A stretch of DNA of 64,000 bases, from assembly GCA_044448685.1 (NCBI GenBank), contig JBIOHC010000007.1, forward strand, positions 1 through 64,000, given 5' to 3'. How positions within the stretch are numbered: position 1 is the stretch's first letter; the number at the start of each line of letters is the position of its first letter. Below are positions 33,508 to 41,781 of this stretch, piece after piece. Both the position numbers and the translations under genes were made by a program. This stretch comes from Palsa-965 sp044448685 (GTDB lineage Bacteria; Bacteroidota; Bacteroidia; Palsa-965). The notes under the pieces were generated by a model. That model made no database searches. It was not told the DNA's origin and saw nothing but the letters and a program-made list of their open reading frames with translations.

Positions 33508-33927
33508 TTATTTCTTGGCTGGTTTTGCACCTTTTGCAGCTGCGGCTGGTGCGCCGGCCTTGGCTTTCTTGGTTCCGTATTTGGAACGGCGCTGATTGCG
33601 TCCTTCCACACCGGCAGTATCCAGTGCACCACGTACAATGTGGTAACGTACTCCCGGAAGATCTTTAACCCTTCCGCCTCTTACCAGCACAATAGAGTGC
33701 TCCTGCAGGTTATGGCCTTCTCCGGGGATATAGGCAATAACTTCCAGCTTGTTGGTAAGCCTTACTTTGGCTACTTTACGAAGTGCGGAGTTTGGTTTCT
33801 TTGGAGTTGTCGTATACACACGGGTGCAAACGCCCCTCCGTTGTGGACAGGAATCCAAGGCTGCAGATTTGCTCTTGTTGGGCGCTTTCGAGCGGCCTTT
33901 ACGAATCAATTGTTGAATAGTAGGCAT
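33508..33927 (-). CDS. rpsL: 30S ribosomal protein S12
   Basis: A 139-residue S12 at the decoding centre. The streptomycin-region segment TTPKKPNSALRKVAKVRLTN keeps the wild-type Lys of the KPNSA loop, and the second region is GGRVKDLPGVRYHIVRGALD. An Ala/Lys-rich C-terminal tail of about 15 residues follows. It is the first gene of the long minus-strand ribosomal block, with a promoter at 33995-34023. Confidence 0.97.
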   Translation of the reverse strand: MPTIQQLIRKGRSKAPNKSKSAALDSCPQRRGVCTRVYTTTPKKPNSALRKVAKVRLTNKLEVIAYIPGEGHNLQEHSIVLVRGGRVKDLPGVRYHIVRGALDTAGVEGRNQRRSKYGTKKAKAGAPAAAAKGAKPAKK

Positions 33928-33994
33928 CGATATAATTGGTTTTTTAGACCTGTTTCAGTATGTTATATTCTCCCCTAACGATTTTTGGGGACGG

Positions 33995-34023
33995 CAAAGG
34001 TACAAGATTTTGCATATAAACAA
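33995..34023 (-). promoter_or_regulatory. Promoter of the ribosomal block, before rpsL
   Basis: On the minus strand TACCTTTG (-7 box, 33995-34002) is preceded by TTG (34021-34023) with an 18-nt spacer, close to the Bacteroidota TTTG-N19-TAnnTTTG arrangement. It would give a leader of about 65 nt before rpsL. Confidence 0.65.
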
Positions 34024-34055
34024 TAGTCTATTGAAAATATTTTCAAGGAATTACC

Positions 34056-34063
34056 TACCTTTG
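34056..34063 (+). promoter_or_regulatory. TAnnTTTG box directly before the NlpC/P60 gene
   Basis: TACCTTTG ends 3 nt before the ATG at 34067. A start site a few bases past the box would make the transcript nearly leaderless. A TTG lies upstream at 34031-34033, with a long 22-nt spacer. Confidence 0.45.
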
Positions 34064-34066
34064 AGC

Positions 34067-34585
34067 ATGCAGGCAGTAAAAAAATTGTGGTTCCTTGCCT
34101 TTTTCCTCGGTTTTACGGGGATGATATCTGCTGGAAATGAAAAACCGGGGGGAGGGCCTAATACGCCGGAATGCCTTACCAAGGCTGACAGCCTTTTTTG
34201 TTTTGCCGAACAATTCCTTGGCAAACCTTATCATTATGCCTGTGCAAGCCCCCAGCAGGGTTTCGATTGTTCAGGATTCGTTTCCTATGTTTTCAGCTAT
34301 ATGGGCATAAAAGTGCCCCGCTCTTCGCGTGATTATGAATATATGGGGCATTCCATACCCAAAGATTCCTGCCGAAGGGGTGATATTATCGTTTTTACAG
34401 GCACCAATGCTTCCATACGCCATGCCGGGCATGTAGGCATCGTCATTTCTAACCCGGGCGAAGCCCTTCAGTTTATTCACAGCTCCTCATCCAGGGGAAA
34501 AAGCAATGGGGTTATCATCTCCGCTTTCAAGGATTCCCCTTACTATGAGAAAAGATTTATCAGGATTGTAAGGATCATCAACTGA
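34067..34585 (+). CDS. Exported C40-family (NlpC/P60) cell-wall peptidase
   Basis: A 172-residue protein with a signal peptide (residues 1-23, WFLAFFLGFTGMISAGN) and one NlpC/P60 domain. The catalytic Cys lies in GFDCSGFVSYVF, the His in IRHAGHVGIVI and a third polar residue in FIHSSSSRG. Such enzymes cut D-Glu-diaminopimelate-type bonds in peptidoglycan stems. A single small domain with no SH3 or LysM binding part is common in Bacteroidota. The start at 34067 is chosen for the signal peptide; the frame is open to 34010. It is divergent from rpsL and convergent with the LRR gene 9 nt away. Confidence 0.85.
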   Translation: MQAVKKLWFLAFFLGFTGMISAGNEKPGGGPNTPECLTKADSLFCFAEQFLGKPYHYACASPQQGFDCSGFVSYVFSYMGIKVPRSSRDYEYMGHSIPKDSCRRGDIIVFTGTNASIRHAGHVGIVISNPGEALQFIHSSSSRGKSNGVIISAFKDSPYYEKRFIRIVRIIN

Positions 34586-34594
34586 CCTTCCTTC

Positions 34595-35659
34595 TTAGAA
34601 TACAAGCTGCACAGCTGCCAGCTCTTTCTTGATTTTATCCCTTTCCAGCGTCGGAATAGGATTATTACTGAGGCTCAGTTTGGTAAGTTTCTTCATTCCA
34701 TTCAGTCCGGGTGGCAACCCTTCCAGCTGATTCCGTTGCAATTCAAGTTCGGAAAGGTTCTCCAGCTTTGAAATTTCTACAGGAATAGCATCCAGTTCAT
34801 TGCTTCCGGCATAGAGAGCAGTAAGATTCTTAAGCTCACAAATGGTATTTGGCAGACTTCCCAGCTTGTTCAGATTCAGCCTCAGTATCTCCAGTTCTTT
34901 CAAATGGCCTACTTCCAGAGGCAAAACACTTATCTGATTACTGTCAAGCAATAATACCTTCAGGTGTTCCATCCCTCCTATTCCCGGAGGAAGTAATGCA
35001 ATTTTGTTGCCTGTAGCCATTAATTCCTTCATTTCCTTTAACTTTTCCATACCCTGGGGCAAGGCTTCAAGCTCATTATGACTTAGATTCAGTCTCAGTA
35101 AAGCGGTCAGGCCAGTAAAAGCGGTGGGTAGGCTCTTTATGACATTATAACTAAGGTCCAGCTCCTGAAGCTGGCTCAGGTTATTAATGGCATCCGGCAG
35201 TATATTCACATGATTATGGCCCAGTTGCAATACTTTCAGGCTTTTAAGGGTAAAAAGTGTGGCAGGGATACTATCCAGTTTATTATCCGATAAGTTTATC
35301 TTTTCCATTTTTGTCAGGCTTTCCATACCGCGGAAGAGACCTGTAAGCTGATTATGGCTTAAATCCAGCTCTTTCAGATTAACCAGGGTACTGATACCGG
35401 GAGGAACCCCGTTGATTTTGGTATCATTCAAACGCAATACCTGGAGATTTTTAAAGCGGAGAATTTCAGAAGGGAAGGTATTCAGTTCTGTACCACCCAG
35501 ATCAAGTATGACGACCTTATCAGGCTTTAAAAGTCCTTCTTTGAGGGACTTACAAGCTTTTTGCTTGTCCCCTTCCTGAGCTATAGCAGGTATCTGAGCC
35601 ATACATGTATAAAACATGAGTAACCCAATACCTGTGCAGGCTGATTTCCTGAAGAACAT
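34595..35659 (-). CDS. Exported leucine-rich-repeat protein
   Basis: A 354-residue protein. The ATG at 35657-35659 gives a signal peptide (MFFRKSACTGIGLLMFYTCM, cleaved near AIAQEGD). About 13 consecutive leucine-rich repeats follow, each exactly 23 residues long (pattern LxxLxLxxNxLxxLPxxIxxLxx), filling nearly the whole mature part. There is no C-terminal T9SS domain or membrane anchor, so it is probably periplasmic or released. The repeats form a curved binding surface, so a protein partner is likely but cannot be named. The 221-nt gap upstream, shared with the divergent response regulator, shows no clear motif. Confidence 0.85.
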   Translation of the reverse strand: MFFRKSACTGIGLLMFYTCMAQIPAIAQEGDKQKACKSLKEGLLKPDKVVILDLGGTELNTFPSEILRFKNLQVLRLNDTKINGVPPGISTLVNLKELDLSHNQLTGLFRGMESLTKMEKINLSDNKLDSIPATLFTLKSLKVLQLGHNHVNILPDAINNLSQLQELDLSYNVIKSLPTAFTGLTALLRLNLSHNELEALPQGMEKLKEMKELMATGNKIALLPPGIGGMEHLKVLLLDSNQISVLPLEVGHLKELEILRLNLNKLGSLPNTICELKNLTALYAGSNELDAIPVEISKLENLSELELQRNQLEGLPPGLNGMKKLTKLSLSNNPIPTLERDKIKKELAAVQLVF

Positions 35660-35880
35660 GTGTATACAATTAGTAATTGTGTGCAATAGGGTATCAAATA
35701 AGGTGTCTCTCAATAGAAAAAATCCCAGCACAAATCCCGGATTGAACTTATTTAACGTAAACAATCCGGAGATGGTTACCTTTTTCTACCTGGTAAATAA
35801 GACATTAGCGTAATTTCAAGGCTTTGAAGGCTTCGAAACAGACCAAAAATCATACTTTTAGAATCCATATCCATAGGTCT

Positions 35881-37044
35881 ATGCCAAAGATTCTGATTAT
35901 TGACGACGAAAAAAGCATTCGTAAAACCCTTCGGGAGATTCTGGAGTATGAAAACTTCAAAATCGATGAAGCTTCTGATGGCCTGGAAGGGTTTGCATTA
36001 GTGGGCAAGGAAAAATATGACCTGATCCTCTGCGACATCAAAATGCCAAAGATGGATGGGATTGAATTTCTGGAAAAGACCGCTGCCATCGGTTCGGACA
36101 TCCCTGTCATAATCATTTCCGGACATGGAAATATTGAAACGGCTGTAGAAGCTGTTAAAAAAGGAGCATTTGATTATATTGCCAAGCCCCTTGACCTGAA
36201 CCGTCTGCTTGTTACCGTACGCAATGCTCTTGACCGTGCCAACCTGGTTACAGAAACCAAGGTCCTCAAGCGTAAGGTCAACAAAGCAATTGATATGATA
36301 GGCGATTCAAAGGGAATGAACCTTATTCGCGATATGATTGCCCGGGTAGCCCCAACGGATGCCAGGGTACTCATTACCGGAGGTAACGGAAGCGGAAAAG
36401 AACTCGTAGCCCGCTGGTTGCATGAAAAAAGCAGCAGGGCTGCAGCTCCGCTGATTGAAGTAAACTGTGCCGCCATTCCCGGAGAATTGATTGAAAGTGA
36501 ACTTTTCGGTCATGAAAAAGGAGCCTTTACCTCGGCTATAGGCCAGCGCAAAGGGAAATTCGAGCTTGCGGAAGGCGGAACCATATTCCTGGATGAAATC
36601 GGTGATATGAGTCTTTCAGCCCAGGCCAAAGTGTTACGTGCCTTGCAGGAGAATAAGATAACTCGCGTAGGAGGAGAAAAAGAACTCAAGGTGAATGTAC
36701 GTGTTATTGCCGCTACCAATAAAGACCTGAAAAAAGAAATAGAAAAAGGGAATTTCCGCGAAGACCTATACCATCGCCTCAGTGTCATCCTCATCCATGT
36801 TCCATCTCTGAATGAAAGAATAGAAGATATCCCTATGCTTGCCGAACACTTTCTCAAAAACCTGTGTGAAGAACATGGCATGCCTCTTAAAACCCTGACC
36901 AGGGAAGCTATTAAAGAGCTTCAGAAACTGAACTGGACCGGCAATATCCGGGAATTCAGAAATGTGATGGAACGTCTTATCATTCTTTGTGATAAGGTCA
37001 TCACCGATAAAGATGTTGTACAATATGCGGGTGGGAAATCCTGA
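35881..37044 (+). CDS. NtrC-family response regulator with AAA+ domain but no DNA-binding domain
   Basis: A 387-residue protein. Receiver domain (1-115; ILIIDDEKSIRK, phospho-acceptor Asp in LILCDIKMPKMDG, later Thr/Ser and Lys in IISGHG and AKPLD) is followed by a sigma-54 AAA+ domain. Walker A is GGNGSGKE, Walker B IFLDEIGDM, the sigma-contact loop GAFTSA rather than GAFTGA, and arginine finger region REDLYHRLSV. The protein ends at about the R-domain (NWTGNIREFRNVMERLII) without a Fis-type HTH. From memory this form recurs in Bacteroidota. The ATG at 35881 is chosen because it starts the receiver fold. No partner kinase is adjacent. Confidence 0.88.
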   Translation: MPKILIIDDEKSIRKTLREILEYENFKIDEASDGLEGFALVGKEKYDLILCDIKMPKMDGIEFLEKTAAIGSDIPVIIISGHGNIETAVEAVKKGAFDYIAKPLDLNRLLVTVRNALDRANLVTETKVLKRKVNKAIDMIGDSKGMNLIRDMIARVAPTDARVLITGGNGSGKELVARWLHEKSSRAAAPLIEVNCAAIPGELIESELFGHEKGAFTSAIGQRKGKFELAEGGTIFLDEIGDMSLSAQAKVLRALQENKITRVGGEKELKVNVRVIAATNKDLKKEIEKGNFREDLYHRLSVILIHVPSLNERIEDIPMLAEHFLKNLCEEHGMPLKTLTREAIKELQKLNWTGNIREFRNVMERLIILCDKVITDKDVVQYAGGKS

Positions 37045-37659
37045 TCATTCAACCTTGCATTTCATCCAACCCCTATAATAAACCTTTTGGCGGTAAGGGC
37101 CTTTGGCAACATCATTGAGGTCGTATTCAATACTGAAATCAAGTTCGGCTTTCAGCAAATCTCCTTTTTTATAATGTGCCTGATTCAGGGTAACACGCCG
37201 GCATAAGACTCTCTGGCCTACCAGCTCTTTTTTCTTTGGCGGACCGTCGAGTACTGATGCATGCAATTCCGGATAGACTGTAATACCCAGTATTTCTTCA
37301 CTGGGTGAATTCTGGAAAGCGCATAGAAGCCATAACGTATCAGCATTCATCATCACTCTGGAAGAGAAGGAAAGAATCGTATCCGGATAGATTCCATCTT
37401 CCTTATTTTCATAACGCATAAGCAGGGAAGATGCGGGAGCTTTCAGACTAAGGGTGTCACGTGACTTTATCTTCTTTTGGGTAGTTACATTCATCAGCTT
37501 ACCCTTATTATTTCTCACCACCCAGTTCGGAAAGCAGGTAAGTTCGGAACGGAAAAAGGGAGCTTCCAGGGCTGAATCGATACGGAGCACATTGGTTTGC
37601 GCTGACAGGGAGCCGGCATACAGTATCAGGAAATAGATCAGAAATCTGGTATGCATCAA
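37045..37659 (-). CDS. Exported hypothetical protein
   Basis: A 204-residue protein with a signal peptide (residues 1-20, ILYAGSLSAQTN). The mature part looks beta-rich, with segments such as VTTQKKIKSRDTLSLKAPAS and DLLKAELDFSIEYDLNDVAK, but I recognise no family. Its start overlaps the stop of the CpsB-like gene by 4 nt, so it belongs to the same transcript. Its stop abuts the response-regulator stop on the other strand. Confidence 0.65.
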   Translation of the reverse strand: MMHTRFLIYFLILYAGSLSAQTNVLRIDSALEAPFFRSELTCFPNWVVRNNKGKLMNVTTQKKIKSRDTLSLKAPASSLLMRYENKEDGIYPDTILSFSSRVMMNADTLWLLCAFQNSPSEEILGITVYPELHASVLDGPPKKKELVGQRVLCRRVTLNQAHYKKGDLLKAELDFSIEYDLNDVAKGPYRQKVYYRGWMKCKVE

Positions 37660-38405
37660 AGCGTCTTATTCAGTAATTTTCCCGAACCCAGCAAATCATG
37701 CAGTGATTTTTCATACAAAGCATGCTGAATAAGATCAGTATGACCCAGGTGATGGCAATCCGATCCTAAAAAGCTGAGCATATTATTGGCTATCATTTTC
37801 TCGGCTGTACGTTTGGTCTGAATAGAATAGTGACCTGTCAGGGAGTTGATATTCATTTGCAGCAACACTCCTTTTTCCCTTATTTCCTCATACTTCTCAA
37901 AATTGCTATGCCAGAAACTATAGCGTTCAGGATGTGCCAGCACAGGTCGGTACCCTTTCATCTGCATATCGAAAAAGATGTGGAACAGATTATCAGGAGC
38001 ATTGACGAAGGAGAGCTCAACAAGCACAAAATCCTTACCGAATGTGAGCAGCTTTTCGTTCTTCAGCTTCTGTTCGAAATCATAATCAAGATAATATTCG
38101 GCTGCTGCTTCTATTTCAATCGGAATGTTGTTTTCATGCAGGGCTTGTCTAACTTTATCCAGTCCCCCGAGAATAATATCAGGGGTGTTCCGGTATGAAT
38201 CGCCCATGATATGCGGAGTGGTGATGACCTTTTTATACCCTTTCCCGTGAAAAAAACGGATCAGATTAAGGCTGTCTTCCATGGTTTTGGCACCATCATC
38301 AATTCCGGGAATGAAATGAGAATGCACGTCTGTACCAAGCACAGAAAGATCAGCAGGTTCTTTGAGCTTGCTGCTTTTCTTAAATAAACCGGAAAAGATT
38401 CCCAT
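37656..38405 (-). CDS. CpsB/CapC-like tyrosine-protein phosphatase (PHP fold)
   Basis: A 249-residue PHP-fold phosphatase. Metal ligands include the N-terminal His pair in TDVHSHFIPGIDDG, the later TTPHIMGD, HPERYSFW and the final SDCHHLGH. Relatives (CpsB, YwqE, CapC) dephosphorylate the bacterial tyrosine kinase that controls capsule export. The start at 38405 (MGIFSGLFKK) is chosen over an in-frame ATG at 38423. The protein lies a few genes from the nucleotide-sugar cluster, which fits a role in surface polysaccharide, but no Wzc-like kinase is in this window. Confidence 0.85.
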   Translation of the reverse strand: MGIFSGLFKKSSKLKEPADLSVLGTDVHSHFIPGIDDGAKTMEDSLNLIRFFHGKGYKKVITTPHIMGDSYRNTPDIILGGLDKVRQALHENNIPIEIEAAAEYYLDYDFEQKLKNEKLLTFGKDFVLVELSFVNAPDNLFHIFFDMQMKGYRPVLAHPERYSFWHSNFEKYEEIREKGVLLQMNINSLTGHYSIQTKRTAEKMIANNMLSFLGSDCHHLGHTDLIQHALYEKSLHDLLGSGKLLNKTL

Positions 38406-38442
38406 GGCAGAACGAAGATACAAATTACTTCTTCCCCCTGCC

Positions 38443-40695
38443 CTACTTAAACTTTCCTTTCAGTGCTGCCAGCTTGAGTGCCAGATCCGATTCGGCAGGT
38501 TTGGAAGGAGCCGACTGGAAATTACCGCTTCCGCTCTTTGCCGAAGCACCCAATACAGGATTATCTTTCATTGATAAAGCTATGCGCTTCCGTTTTACAT
38601 CTACTTCGGTAACCGTTACATTTACCTTCTGAGCCACCTTCACCACCTTGTTCGGATCATCCACAAAGGCATTGCTCAGCTGGCTGATATGTACGAGCCC
38701 ATCCTGGTGAACGCCAATATCAACAAAGGCACCGAAATTTGTCACATTGGTAACAATACCGGGAAGCTTAATTCCCACTTTCAGATCTTCTATGGCATTC
38801 ACTCCTTCACCGAAACTGAATATTTCGAAATCTTTTCTGGGATCACGTCCGGGTTTGTCGAGTTCTTTCAGGATATCATTCAGAGTCGGCAATCCGGTCT
38901 TTTCATTCACATATTTCTGTAATACAATCTGCTTACGCAGCACTTTATCTGCCATCAGATCCTGAACCTTGCATTTCAGATCGGCTGCCATCTGTTCAAC
39001 CACCTTATAACTTTCCGGGTGTACAGAACTTTGATCCAATGGATTTTCTCCATCGCGTATGCGCAGAAACCCGGCACTCTGTTCAAATACTTTTTCGCCC
39101 ATACGGGGCACCTTCATCAGTTCCTTACGTGACTTAAACGGACCGTTTTCATTTCTGAAATCCACGATATGCTGTGCGAGTACCGGGCCAAGGCCTGAAA
39201 CATAGGTCAGCAGTTGTTTACTGGCTGTATTGAGCTCCACTCCTACTCCGTTAACACAGCTTTCTACCACTTCATCCAGTTTCTTTTTCAGGTGGTTCTG
39301 ATCCACATCATGCTGATATTGCCCAACTCCTATTGCTTTCGGGTCTATCTTGACGAGCTCAGCCAAAGGATCACACAAACGCCGGCCGATTGAAACAGCA
39401 CCTCTTACCGTAACATCCTGCTCGGGAAATTCATCCCGGGCTGCTTCGGAAGCAGAATAAACGGATGCTCCGCTTTCATTGACCATAATAATCAGGATAT
39501 CCTTTGGCAAGCCTTTAATGCTGCGGACAAATGTTTCCGTTTCTCTTCCTGCGGTACCGTTACCGATGGAGATTGCCTCTACATCGTGTTTGATACATAA
39601 GGAAACGAGTATTTGTTCGGCCTCCCTTGTCTGGCGCTGCGGCTCATGCGGATAAATAACCGTATGTTCCATCAGTTTACCCTGACGGTTGAGAACAACC
39701 AGTTTACAACCCGAACGGAATCCAGGATCGAGTGCCAGGGTGGTACGCTGGCCCAGTGCGGGAGCCAGGAGGAGTTCACGCAGGTTATCGGCAAAAACCT
39801 GTATAGCTTTTTCCTCAGCCGTTTGTTTAGTCAGGAGACGCATTTCCGTTTCGATAGACATTTCCATCATACGTGAATAGCAGTCTTCAGCAGCCAGCCT
39901 TACCTGCTCAGAAGCAGATCCTGTACCGGTAACAAACATTTTTTTCAAGATATCGAATGCATCCTGTTCGGGAGGAGAAATATCGATATACAGAAAATCT
40001 TCTTTCTCACCCCGGCGCATAGCCAGCAGCCGGTGCGAAGGGCAATTCAGGAGCGGCTCTTCCCATTCAAAATAGTCTTCGAATTTGGCTGCTGCTTCCT
40101 CCTTACCGCTGACAACACGGGAGCGAATAACCGCCTTTTCTTTGAACAGGAGACGGATTTTATCTCTCGCTTCCGGTTTTTCATTGATCCATTCTGCAAT
40201 AATATCCCGTGCACCTTCCAGGGCTTCGTCACTTGTGGCAACTTCTTTTTCGGCATTAACAAACTTGCCCGCTTCTGCCTGCAGGTCTATCCTTCCCTGT
40301 GCAAAGATTAGCTGAGCAAGCGGCTCCAGTCCTTTTTCACGGGCAATAGTAGCACGTGTTCTTCGTTTTGGTTTATAGGGAAGATAAAGATCCTCCAGCT
40401 TGCTGAGGTTATCGGCATTGCGCAAAGCTGTTTCCAGTTCCGGTGTCAGTTTTCCCTGGGCTCGTATGGATTTGAGGATTGCATCGCGGCGCGAATCCAG
40501 GGCACGAAGTCTTTCCAGTTCATCACGTATGGCTGCTATCTGCACCTCATCGAGGCTGCCAGTCACTTCTTTACGGTATCGGGAAATGAAGGGTATGGTG
40601 GCACCTTCATCGAGTAAACTGCGGGTAGCTTCAACCTGCCTTTCGGCTACTCCGACTTGCAAAGCAATACGCTTCGCATAATGCGCTTCTGACAT
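38443..40695 (-). CDS. tex: Tex-like RNA-binding transcription accessory protein
   Basis: A 750-residue Tex/YhgF family protein. The N-terminal Tex domain (SEAHYAKRIALQVGVAERQV, GATIPFISRYRKEVTGSLDE) is followed by an RNase H-like YqgF domain (LALDPGFRSGCKLVVLNRQG), helix-hairpin-helix motifs (YVSGLGPVLAQHIVDFRNEN, LMKVPRMGEKVFEQSAGFLR) and a C-terminal S1 domain (IVTNVTNFGAFVDIGVHQDG). Tex binds RNA and affects transcription and stress survival. The start at 40695 gives the normal N-terminus; an upstream ATG at 40767 has no homology and is rejected. Confidence 0.95.
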   Translation of the reverse strand: MSEAHYAKRIALQVGVAERQVEATRSLLDEGATIPFISRYRKEVTGSLDEVQIAAIRDELERLRALDSRRDAILKSIRAQGKLTPELETALRNADNLSKLEDLYLPYKPKRRTRATIAREKGLEPLAQLIFAQGRIDLQAEAGKFVNAEKEVATSDEALEGARDIIAEWINEKPEARDKIRLLFKEKAVIRSRVVSGKEEAAAKFEDYFEWEEPLLNCPSHRLLAMRRGEKEDFLYIDISPPEQDAFDILKKMFVTGTGSASEQVRLAAEDCYSRMMEMSIETEMRLLTKQTAEEKAIQVFADNLRELLLAPALGQRTTLALDPGFRSGCKLVVLNRQGKLMEHTVIYPHEPQRQTREAEQILVSLCIKHDVEAISIGNGTAGRETETFVRSIKGLPKDILIIMVNESGASVYSASEAARDEFPEQDVTVRGAVSIGRRLCDPLAELVKIDPKAIGVGQYQHDVDQNHLKKKLDEVVESCVNGVGVELNTASKQLLTYVSGLGPVLAQHIVDFRNENGPFKSRKELMKVPRMGEKVFEQSAGFLRIRDGENPLDQSSVHPESYKVVEQMAADLKCKVQDLMADKVLRKQIVLQKYVNEKTGLPTLNDILKELDKPGRDPRKDFEIFSFGEGVNAIEDLKVGIKLPGIVTNVTNFGAFVDIGVHQDGLVHISQLSNAFVDDPNKVVKVAQKVNVTVTEVDVKRKRIALSMKDNPVLGASAKSGSGNFQSAPSKPAESDLALKLAALKGKFK

Positions 40696-40770
40696 AGTTT
40701 TTGATTTGAACAAAAATACGTTTTCATACGCGGGAAGGAAGAGGTATTTACGAACACCTGTTAACAAGAA

Positions 40771-41757
40771 TCAGGCCTGGTACCCGAACCAATGCAGGGT
40801 TCGTTTCAGGCCTTCTTCCATGCGTATCAGCGGACTGTATCCCAGCTCTTTATTTGCTTTCGAAATATCGGCAAGGGAATCCCTCACATCGCCTGAACGT
40901 TCAGCCCGGCAGGTAGGTTTGATAGTGGTCCGGAGCAACTTTTGAAGAAGGCCGATTAGTTCATTGAGTGAAACACGTTCCCCTACTGCAATATTATAAA
41001 CCGAACCGGGTTCGGCAATACCGGGTGACAACATGGCTTTTATATTGGCCTGTACAGCATTTTCAACAAAGGTGAAATCACGGGTCTGGTTACCGTCGCC
41101 ATTTATAGCCGGACTTTGCTTATCAATGAAAGCTTTGATAAAGAGTGGAATGGCGGCTGCATAAGCTCCATTCGGGTTTTGGCGGGGACCGAAGATATTG
41201 AAATACCTCAATCCGGTTATTTCCATTCCATAGGTCTTGGCAAATATTTCTGCATACAATTCATTACCCCTTTTGGAAACCGCATAGGGAGATAATTGCT
41301 TGCCTATTCTTTCTTCCACCTTGGGGACTTCCAGGCTGTCTCCATAAACAGATGATGAACTGGCATAGACAACCCTTTTAACCCTGGCCTTGCGTGCAGC
41401 AAGAAGCAATTGAATAAAACCCGTTTCATTGGCCAGATGAGTAGCCAGGGGGTTTTCTATGGAGCGGGGTACGCTGCCCAGTGCAGCATCATGGAAAACA
41501 TAATCTATTCCATGACATGCTTTCTCACAATCTGCCTGGACGGTTATATCCCCCTGGATAAATTCAAAACCCGGCAATGCAAGGAAAGGTTTTATATTAT
41601 CGTAAAACCCGGTAGAGAGATTATCCAGCACCACCACCCTTGCTGCCTTGTATTTAAGCAGGTATTCCGCTATATTGGAACCTATAAAGCCTGCTCCTCC
41701 TGTTATGAGGAATGAGGAAGCGGAAACAGAGGCGGAATGAAAAGGGGTTTCATACAT
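40771..41757 (-). CDS. NAD-dependent nucleotide-sugar epimerase (extended SDR, WbpP/GalE-like)
   Basis: A 328-residue short-chain dehydrogenase. NAD-binding GGAGFIGSNIAEYLL is near residue 20; the catalytic YxxxK pair is in SPYAVSKRGNELY, with SSSSVYGDS upstream. The segment PRSIENPLATHLANETGFIQ and the short N-terminal extension resemble UDP-GlcNAc/GalNAc 4-epimerases of the WbpP type. Alternative: UDP-glucose 4-epimerase. It is the last gene of the minus-strand cluster, 24 nt after rfbB. Confidence 0.85.
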   Translation of the reverse strand: MYETPFHSASVSASSFLITGGAGFIGSNIAEYLLKYKAARVVVLDNLSTGFYDNIKPFLALPGFEFIQGDITVQADCEKACHGIDYVFHDAALGSVPRSIENPLATHLANETGFIQLLLAARKARVKRVVYASSSSVYGDSLEVPKVEERIGKQLSPYAVSKRGNELYAEIFAKTYGMEITGLRYFNIFGPRQNPNGAYAAAIPLFIKAFIDKQSPAINGDGNQTRDFTFVENAVQANIKAMLSPGIAEPGSVYNIAVGERVSLNELIGLLQKLLRTTIKPTCRAERSGDVRDSLADISKANKELGYSPLIRMEEGLKRTLHWFGYQA

Positions 41758-41781
41758 AGAAGAATGTCCTTACAATACCAA

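Noticed and set aside
40695..40767. Longer Tex N-terminus from the upstream ATG
   Set aside because: The added residues are unlike Tex proteins and MSEAHYAKRIA matches the usual start.
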